The position numbers were made by a program, and so were the translations under genes. Below the pieces are notes generated by a model, which searched no databases, had not been told where the DNA came from, and worked only from the letters and a program-made list of their open reading frames with translations. This document shows positions 58,789-64,000 of a DNA stretch of 64,000 nt, piece by piece. The stretch is from positions 20,252-84,251 of the forward strand of contig DGWK01000030.1 in assembly GCA_002395235.1 (NCBI GenBank), read 5' to 3'. The DNA is from Lachnospiraceae bacterium UBA4260 (GTDB taxonomy: Bacteria > Bacillota > Clostridia > Lachnospirales > Lachnospiraceae). Within the stretch, counting starts at the first letter, position 1; every line of letters begins with the position of its first letter.

Positions 58789-59646
58789 TCAGATCAGCCC
58801 CAGATGCTCCATCGCGTGCAGGATCCCGTCGTCCGCCAGCGCATTCGTGATATAGTCCGCCTTATCCTTGGCTTCCTGCGAGCCGTCCCCGAGGCACACG
58901 CCCGTCCCGGCGTACTCCAGCATCTGCAGGTCGTTCGGTCCGTCCCCGAAAGCCACCGTGTCCTCTCTGGTCAGACCGTAGTACTCCTCCACCGCCTGCA
59001 TCCCTTCGCGCTTGGTGACGCCCAGCACCGTGACTTCTCCCTCGTAAGGGCTCGGTTTTTTGATACTGGCCGCCGTGACCTTGATGCCCAGGGGCTCGAA
59101 TTTCTCCTGCATCTCCTCCACCGTCAACGGCGAATTGTGGTAGATGAGCGTCTCTATATCGCCGAACTTTTCGGGCTCACAGGCGATCGAGTCGTCGACC
59201 GCCATAGTGCCCAGGACCCTTTCAAAGGCCTCCTGGTACTTCCCGTCCTCAATCTCCAGCCCGAAGATCTGGTTCATGATCCTGGCCTCCGACTGCAGGC
59301 ACCGGTCCGTCATATAGACGCCGTGCTCGTTCTGGATCAGATAAGACACCCCATTCTCTTCCAAAAAAGTGATCAGCGCCTTCATCCTCTCCGGCCCGAA
59401 CGTCCTGTGGCAGATCTGCTCGTCCCCCACGTAGACATTGGCGCCGGCGCACATGACCAGCCCATCAAAGGGATAATCGGACAAAAGCCAGGGATAGATC
59501 TGCGTCCGGCACCTCCCCGTGCACAGGAACAGCTTGTGCCCGTTCTCCTTGGCCCTTCTCAGCGCCTCCTGCGTGGAAGCGGGCATCTTGCCGTCGAACC
59601 CCACGAGCGTTCCGTCTATGTCAAAAAACAGTATTTTTTCCTTCAA
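58789..59646 (-). CDS. HAD-superfamily (Cof-type) phosphatase
   Basis: A 285-residue cytoplasmic hydrolase. Motif I is ILFFDIDGTLVGFDGK near 4-19, motif II SANVYVG-like LVMCAGANVYVG, motif III is the Lys in VLGVTKREGMQAV (VTKREGM) and motif IV GDGPNDLQMLEYAGTGVCLGDG near 238-259. Cof-type members dephosphorylate sugar phosphates or coenzyme fragments; the substrate is unknown. The start is a TTG at 59646 with AGAGGT upstream, which fits better than any in-frame ATG. It follows lacZ after 144 nt with a hairpin between. Confidence 0.88.
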   Translation of the reverse strand: MKEKILFFDIDGTLVGFDGKMPASTQEALRRAKENGHKLFLCTGRCRTQIYPWLLSDYPFDGLVMCAGANVYVGDEQICHRTFGPERMKALITFLEENGVSYLIQNEHGVYMTDRCLQSEARIMNQIFGLEIEDGKYQEAFERVLGTMAVDDSIACEPEKFGDIETLIYHNSPLTVEEMQEKFEPLGIKVTAASIKKPSPYEGEVTVLGVTKREGMQAVEEYYGLTREDTVAFGDGPNDLQMLEYAGTGVCLGDGSQEAKDKADYITNALADDGILHAMEHLGLI

Positions 59647-59669
59647 ATGCTAACCTCTGATTCTGTTGC

Positions 59670-59784
59670 GAGCCGCCGGGCGCGGCTGAGCGGATCCGGC
59701 AGGCCGCAGGCGCCGAACTGCGCCGCCATGCTGAGCCGACCGTGCGGCTCGCCGCTTTCGCTCTCCGCCGCCGCCCGGCGGCTC
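59670..59784. repeat. Inverted repeat with 13-bp GC arms between lacZ and the HAD gene
   Basis: GAGCCGCCGGGCG at 59670-59682 and its exact complement at 59772-59784, around an 89-nt GC-rich loop. No U-tract on either side, so it is not a standard terminator. Confidence 0.6.
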
Positions 59785-59790
59785 CTCAAA

Positions 59791-62700
59791 TTACTTCACA
59801 CTGATCAAGAACTTCAGCGTATAATCCTTCTTCGCACTGTACTGATACTCCGGCATGACGCCCGGCCCGCAGGCACCCGTGCCGATGCCCTGCTGGAAAG
59901 CCTGAATCGTCACATAAGTTCCCGTTCTCTTCTCGTCCTTACGGTGCTTCATCCTGCACAGCGCCCAGTCGGAATAGGGCTTGATCCCCAGCTCGAAAGG
60001 CTTGTCCACCGCCTTGAAAGTCACCGTCACCGCGCCGTCGCTCACACTCGCCTCCGTGCAGTCGCAGCGGTTTCCGCTCTCCTGCGGCCGGATGTTGGGC
60101 TCCGTCATGTCGGCCACCCTGCACTCCACCGTGCGGATCGGGAACTGATCCTTCATGTCGCAGTAGCTCTCTCCCGTCCTGCCCGTATACTTCACGATGT
60201 CAAAAATCTGATCGAGCCGGAATGTTTTGCCGAATCTGGGGATGATCGTGCCGCCGGACACGCAGTGGAGCGTGCTCGTGACCAGGATTCCGTCCTCTGT
60301 GCCCTCGTAGCTGTCCGTCACATTGAACTTGCCGGTCTTGTTCTCCACCTCGGTCTCGATTCGGTATCCGTTCAGGATCGGTCCCGCCGCGATCACCCGC
60401 TCTTTCTGAGCCATGAAGGGCTCCATCGTGTTGGAGAACTTCAGGTCCGTGTCATTGTCCGTCGCCGCCCGGTACAAAATAGTGTACTCCGAATTGCTCC
60501 TGAGCATCTGCCCGTCGGGAAGCGTCCACGCCATTCTTCCGCCGCTGAACTTGCATTCCTCGGGCAGCAGGTGCTCTCCCGATGCGCCGGGCACGAACTG
60601 CCGGATCACGATCTGCTCTTCCGAGACCACTGCGCCGGTCTTCTTGTCCACCGTCGTCACGATCACGGACAGATTTCCGTCTACAGTCTCCGCCTCGGGG
60701 ACCGCGATCATAGCCTTCTTAAGCGGTCCCGCTTCCGGCGTGACCACATTCACGGTTCCGTCATTCCAGGTAAAGGTCAGCTCATAGCGCTCGCCGACAG
60801 AGAACGCCGTCGTATTAAACACCTCAAAAGTACTGCCCGAAATATGCCTGACCCGAATCGGCCTGTAAATAAACCTGATGATCTTCGCGCCCGCGGAAGG
60901 AGTTCTGTCGGGGTAGAAAAGACCGTCCACGCAGAAATTCCCGTCGTGGCTCCACTCGCCGTGGTCGCCGCCGTAGGTGTAGCTGCCGTCCTTGTGCAGA
61001 ACCGCGTGGTCCACCATCTCCCACACGCAGCCGCCGATCAGGTTGTCGTATTTGTAGATCTCCTCCCAGTAACTCTCCGTGTTGCCGGGCCCGACGCCCA
61101 TGGCGTGCGCATACTCGCACAGGAAATACGGCCTGTCGTTCAGCTCTTTCTGCTTGCGGCAGTGCTCACCCACATCGTGTACCATCTGCACGGAAGGATA
61201 CATCTCACTACCCACATCATAGGCAATCCTCTTGCAGTGGATCGCGCTCTCATAGTGGACCGGCAGATCCGAGCGGAGCTTCAGATAATCATACATGGCG
61301 TCCGTATTGTGATAGCCGCCCGCCTCATTTCCCAGACTCCACATCACGATCGACGTGTTGCTGTGAATCTTGTCGCGGTGATACAGGCGCGAAATCCTGT
61401 CAATATAGTGGGTCTCCCACTTTTTATCATGGCTGATCGTATTGTAAGTCGGCGGCAGCTGGTGCGCGAACGTCCCGTGGGTCTCCAGATCATTCTCATC
61501 CACAATGTAGATACCGTACTCGTCCGCCAGTTCCAGCAGCAGCGGATCCGGAGGATAGTGCGAAGTCCGGATCATGTCGATGTTGAACTCCTTGCAGAGC
61601 TTTATATCCCTCTCGATCTCATCCGGAGTCAAAGTATAGCCGTTCGTGCAGCTCGTATCATGATGATTTACGCCGTGGAACTTGATCTTCTTCCCGTTTA
61701 CCGTGAACAGATCTCCCTCGATCTTGACCGTCTTGAAGCCGATCCTCTCCTTCACGCAGCAGCTCTCCGTCTGATAGTAAACATCATACAGAACGGGATC
61801 TTCCGCGTTCCACTCGACGACCTCCAGGCCTTCGAATACGGCTTTGGCCGTTCCTTCAGCCTCCTTGGCCGTCTTGGCCGTTCCTTCGGTCGTCTTGGCC
61901 GTTCCCTCGGCTGCCTCGGCCGTCTCCTCTGCCGCTCCCTCCTCTACGCTGATGGTCTGCGACATGCTGACTTTGTGCCCTTTGGATACGACTTTCTCGA
62001 TGGTAAAAGTTACATCTGTGGGGGTCAATGTTTTGGCAGTGAGCGTGAGCACATAGGTGTCCCCTGTCTTGACCGTCTGCGCGTCGATCTCGCAGATATC
62101 GGTCGGCTCGGAGATCCGCAGCAGCACATCACGGAAGATTCCGTTGTTGCGGAACATATCCTGGTCTTCCAGATAAGTGCCGTTGCACCAGCGGTGCACC
62201 ACGACCAGCATCTCATTTTTGCCCGCGTTCAGAAGGCCTGTCAGGTCAAACTCGGCGGTGTTGTGCGCGCCCTCGGAGTATCCCACAAACTTGCCGTTCA
62301 CATACAGGTCCATGCAGCTCGCCACGCCGAGGAAAGAGATCACATAATTCTTCTCGGGATCCTTGATCTCGATATCCTTGCGATAAATGCCGACAAAATT
62401 GTACTCCTCCCCCGGATCCTTATAGCGCAGGGAGATCTTCTGATCCACTCCCATCCAGGAGAAAACCTTGCCTACCTTGTCCAGCCTCGGAATCTTGGGC
62501 GGATCAAAAGGAAACTGATACCGAATATTGGTATAAAAAGGCTTGTCATAGCCGCGGAACTGCCAGCAGGACGGCACATCGATCTTGTCAAATACCGTCT
62601 TCTCCGTATCAAGAACCGCCGGCACCTCCGCCGGCCTGGGGTAGAACTTGAAATCCCACTCTCCGTTCAGGCACACCACCTTGGGCGAAGCGTAGCGCTT

Positions 62701-62829
62701 CTGCTTGGGCGAAACGGCGTCCGCCTTCGACTTGCTCGGATACGGTATAAAATAGCTCCGCGGTGCCATCTTGTTGACTTCAAAGATTTCAAAAGTGTGA
62801 TAGTTATTCTGGTTAATATGGTATTTCAT
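59791..62829 (-). CDS. lacZ: Beta-galactosidase, glycoside hydrolase family 2
   Basis: Hydrolyses lactose and other beta-galactosides in the cytoplasm. The 1012 residues match family length. Visible are the N-terminal sugar-binding domain (NGEWDFKFYPRPAEV, VDVPSCWQF-like DVPSCWQFRGYDKPFYTN), the acid/base Glu in SIVMWSLGNEAGG, the nucleophile Glu in FLCEYAHAMG and DENDLETHGTF before them, and the C-terminal Bgal_small domain. Odd: a roughly 40-residue low-complexity insert of repeated EGTAK(T) units near 330-365. The start at 62829 (MKYHINQNNYH) has AAAGGG; the frame is open for 121 codons above it, but that lies in the leader. No lac permease is adjacent. Confidence 0.93.
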   Translation of the reverse strand: MKYHINQNNYHTFEIFEVNKMAPRSYFIPYPSKSKADAVSPKQKRYASPKVVCLNGEWDFKFYPRPAEVPAVLDTEKTVFDKIDVPSCWQFRGYDKPFYTNIRYQFPFDPPKIPRLDKVGKVFSWMGVDQKISLRYKDPGEEYNFVGIYRKDIEIKDPEKNYVISFLGVASCMDLYVNGKFVGYSEGAHNTAEFDLTGLLNAGKNEMLVVVHRWCNGTYLEDQDMFRNNGIFRDVLLRISEPTDICEIDAQTVKTGDTYVLTLTAKTLTPTDVTFTIEKVVSKGHKVSMSQTISVEEGAAEETAEAAEGTAKTTEGTAKTAKEAEGTAKAVFEGLEVVEWNAEDPVLYDVYYQTESCCVKERIGFKTVKIEGDLFTVNGKKIKFHGVNHHDTSCTNGYTLTPDEIERDIKLCKEFNIDMIRTSHYPPDPLLLELADEYGIYIVDENDLETHGTFAHQLPPTYNTISHDKKWETHYIDRISRLYHRDKIHSNTSIVMWSLGNEAGGYHNTDAMYDYLKLRSDLPVHYESAIHCKRIAYDVGSEMYPSVQMVHDVGEHCRKQKELNDRPYFLCEYAHAMGVGPGNTESYWEEIYKYDNLIGGCVWEMVDHAVLHKDGSYTYGGDHGEWSHDGNFCVDGLFYPDRTPSAGAKIIRFIYRPIRVRHISGSTFEVFNTTAFSVGERYELTFTWNDGTVNVVTPEAGPLKKAMIAVPEAETVDGNLSVIVTTVDKKTGAVVSEEQIVIRQFVPGASGEHLLPEECKFSGGRMAWTLPDGQMLRSNSEYTILYRAATDNDTDLKFSNTMEPFMAQKERVIAAGPILNGYRIETEVENKTGKFNVTDSYEGTEDGILVTSTLHCVSGGTIIPRFGKTFRLDQIFDIVKYTGRTGESYCDMKDQFPIRTVECRVADMTEPNIRPQESGNRCDCTEASVSDGAVTVTFKAVDKPFELGIKPYSDWALCRMKHRKDEKRTGTYVTIQAFQQGIGTGACGPGVMPEYQYSAKKDYTLKFLISVK

Positions 62830-63061
62830 GAGCCTGCCCTTTCTTTGGGAGATTGACTTGTGTGATTTCGATTTCTTCGATTCCTGCTGGGCTGCTTTCT
62901 GCTGGGCTGGGGCCTGCCGAGCTGCTTTCTGCGGGGCTGCGCCTGCTGGGCTGCGGCCTGCCGGGCAGCTTTCTGCGGGGCTGCGCCTGCTGGGCTGCGG
63001 CCTGCCGGGCAGCAGCGCTGCGAAAGATCTGAAATCGATTCGCTGTAAGTCGCCGATATCT
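62830..63061 (-). other. lacZ 5' leader with GC-rich tandem repeats
   Basis: From the predicted start near 63055 to the lacZ ATG. From 62880 to 63015 imperfect copies of GCTTTCTGCGGGGCTGCGCC and following sequence recur every 44 bp (GCTTTCT at 62894, 62924 and 62968). The 225-nt leader should be strongly folded. No gene is seen. Confidence 0.6.
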
Positions 63062-63090
63062 AATATATAGTTTAACGCAACTTTATGCAA
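63062..63090 (-). promoter_or_regulatory. lacZ promoter
   Basis: On the minus strand TTGCAT (63090-63085), a 17-nt spacer and TATATT (63067-63062), 233 nt before the lacZ start. The -35 is part of a TGCAWTGCA motif. Confidence 0.6.
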
Positions 63091-63200
63091 TGCAGGTGGT
63101 TTTTTTCTGGATTCTGCAATGCAGTTCCGGCGACTCCGTGCATTGCACTTGCTTGTTTTCTGGATTTTGCACTGCCTTTCCGGCGAGCTCATGCATTGTA
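63086..63200. repeat. 53-bp direct repeat carrying five TGCAWTGCA motifs, candidate operators of lacZ
   Basis: TGCAATGCA at 63086 and 63115, TGCATTGCA at 63139, a weak TGCACTGCC at 63168 and TGCATTGTA at 63192. Starts alternate 29, 24, 29 and 24 bp apart, so a 53-bp unit is repeated. The first overlaps the lacZ -35. Confidence 0.65.
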
Positions 63201-63232
63201 AACCCTGAATATGTCACAGTGCTTTTCCAAAC

Positions 63233-63265
63233 TCCTTCTTCGGTGGATATTCCACTGAAGAAGGG
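63233..63265. repeat. 33-bp palindrome, copy C
   Basis: TCCTTCTTCGGTGGATATTCCACTGAAGAAGGG: same family as copies at 18328, 25750 and 63318, with one changed end base and one wobble. Confidence 0.85.
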
Positions 63266-63317
63266 AACAGAAACAGACCTATATATCCCTATAGAAGTCA
63301 TAGTACCCCTTCCTGCC

Positions 63318-63350
63318 CCCTTCTTCGGTGGAATATCCACCGAAGAAGGG
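63318..63350. repeat. 33-bp palindrome, copy D
   Basis: Identical to copy A at 18328; perfect 15-bp arms and 3-nt loop. 85 bp from copy C, and both are followed by GGGAACAG. Confidence 0.9.
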
Positions 63351-63416
63351 AACAGGAAAAGGGTATACAGAAATCAGCTGATAGCCATGACTAATTTCTC
63401 AACAAAAAAACGGCCC

Positions 63417-63457
63417 CGAAGGATCAACTCCTCCGGGACCGCTCTATCATCCGCGCC
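63417..63457 (-). terminator. Terminator after the GlsB/YeaQ gene
   Basis: CGGTCCCGGAGGA and TCCTTCGGGGCCG pair on the minus strand with two wobbles, followed by seven T. Confidence 0.75.
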
Positions 63458-63538
63458 GCTTAAGGCTTTCGCCCCAACACAAGCGCCAGCACTTCCGCGC
63501 CATTCAAGGCTTCCGCCCCAACAAGCACTGCCGCGCCT

Positions 63539-63775
63539 TTACTTTTGTATCAGCCTCATCACAAAAATGCAGATGCAAGCACCGACCACCGCGACAATAA
63601 TATTTCCCAACATACCGGAACCGTGGATTCCGACCGCGCTGAGAACAATATTTCCCACAAATCCGCCGGCAACACCAAGAAGGATATTACCCAGCATAGA
63701 AAAACTGCTGCCCATGATCTGGCCTGCAAGCCAGCCTGCAATTCCGCCCACGATGACTCCAACGATAAATCCCAT
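63539..63775 (-). CDS. GlsB/YeaQ/YmgE (transglycosylase-associated) small membrane protein
   Basis: A 78-residue protein with three membrane segments and the repeated glycine motif GVIVGGIAGWLAGQIMG, then LGNILLGVAGGFVGNIVLSAVGI and GNIIVAVVGACICIFVMRLI. This is the short stress-response membrane family (Transgly_assoc). Its role is not known. The ATG at 63775 has AGGAG seven nt upstream. It stands alone with its own terminator; no link with the beta-galactosidase is seen. Confidence 0.9.
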   Translation of the reverse strand: MGFIVGVIVGGIAGWLAGQIMGSSFSMLGNILLGVAGGFVGNIVLSAVGIHGSGMLGNIIVAVVGACICIFVMRLIQK

Positions 63776-64000
63776 ATTTCTCTCCTATTCCGGAGCGCTC
63801 TGAGCCTCGCTCCCTTTTCAACCAAAATATCGAGAACCGGCACCGTAAGTGCCAAATTCTCCAATCTCTACACAATTATACGCAATTCTGGAAGTTTTTC
63901 CACATTATATTTTTCCTTGTCGCCCCGCCCGATTGCGTCCATAATAGTATCGAATCGGCCAGGTCGCCCGCGAATACGCCGCGCGCCGCCAATCCGGCTG
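63776..64000. other. Right edge, upstream of the GlsB/YeaQ gene
   Basis: 225 nt with no complete gene. A CAAAATAT octamer is at 63823-63830. No clear promoter pair was settled on. Confidence 0.4.

Noticed and set aside
58804..62856. 1350-codon plus-strand open frame
   Set aside because: Shadow of the HAD phosphatase and lacZ genes; no start signal and no family features.
62830..63192. N-terminal extension of the beta-galactosidase to 63192
   Set aside because: It would cross the promoter and operator repeats; the remaining protein is complete from 62829.
63233..63350. CRISPR array
   Set aside because: Two palindromic repeats, 85 bp apart, also found singly elsewhere; no series of regular repeats and spacers.

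Overview
The window looks like chromosome of an anaerobic, fairly GC-rich member of the Clostridia, most like Lachnospiraceae. The signs are a Phe T-box in front of pheST, clostridial anaerobic sulfite reductase genes, clostripain (C11), BspA-type LRR_5 repeats, YARHG and DUF3048 lipoproteins, an NhaC antiporter, Lipo-box exported proteins and strong AGGAGG ribosome-binding sites. No rRNA, tRNA, CRISPR array, complete insertion sequence or prophage was seen. Most genes lie on the minus strand.

Layout. 0-2 kb: the 5' part of glgB (cut by the window edge) behind a sugar-binding-type lipoprotein. 2-10.6 kb: a seven-gene minus-strand operon joining a Nas/Nap-like nitrate reductase, a four-cluster ferredoxin and an FAD/NAD(P)H oxidoreductase to a TDT-family transporter and asrABC. 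A divergent Crp/Fnr regulator faces it across a 14-bp palindrome placed to control both promoters. 10.6-14.5 kb: TAXI binding lipoprotein, GltS-type permease, a 62-residue peptide and a GPH symporter in one operon. 14.5-18.3 kb: NhaC, HD hydrolase, an XRE protein with a histone-like linker, an esterase remnant, a methyltransferase. 18.6-23.5 kb: a Cthe_2159-like exported beta-helix protein, DUF4956 and VTC-domain polyphosphate polymerase, preceded by a P-loop kinase-CYTH fusion, so two triphosphate-tunnel enzymes stand side by side. 23.7-26.7 kb: an unrecognised Cys/His-rich basic protein, aspartate kinase, a nitrilase-family amidase.

26.9-29.7 kb: a tight three-gene unit of ClpP, a divergent AAA-like ATPase and a VirD4/TraG-like coupling ATPase without other conjugation genes. 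29.9-38.9 kb: surface proteins (a lipoprotein, a zinc-ribbon protein with four beta-sandwich repeats, a C11 protease-LRR_5 lipoprotein, a DUF3048 lipoprotein). 39.0-51.3 kb: the most unusual block, an apparent eight-gene operon of XRE-Uma2 nuclease, a 1761-residue DUF4011-helicase-nuclease, a helical protein, a Ser/Thr kinase with zinc ribbon, a TerY-like VWA protein, a PP2C phosphatase, a transglutaminase-like protein and a histidine phosphatase. It resembles a phosphorylation-controlled defence or stress island fused to its own regulator; six TGGAAT(T) motifs lie beside its promoter. 51.3-52.2 kb is gene-free. 52.2-54.8 kb: an exported transglutaminase-YARHG protein and a lipase-like hydrolase. 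54.9-59.6 kb: pheST with T-box, a Cof-type HAD phosphatase. 59.8-63.8 kb: a GH2 beta-galactosidase with an elaborate repeat-rich upstream region, and a GlsB/YeaQ stress membrane protein.

Two non-genic signals cross the window: four copies of a 33-bp palindrome, and at least 17 copies of the AT-rich octamer CAAAATAT (about one expected from base composition by hand estimate), on both strands and in several reading frames. All functional calls come from reading translated sequence and recalled family features; no search was run.
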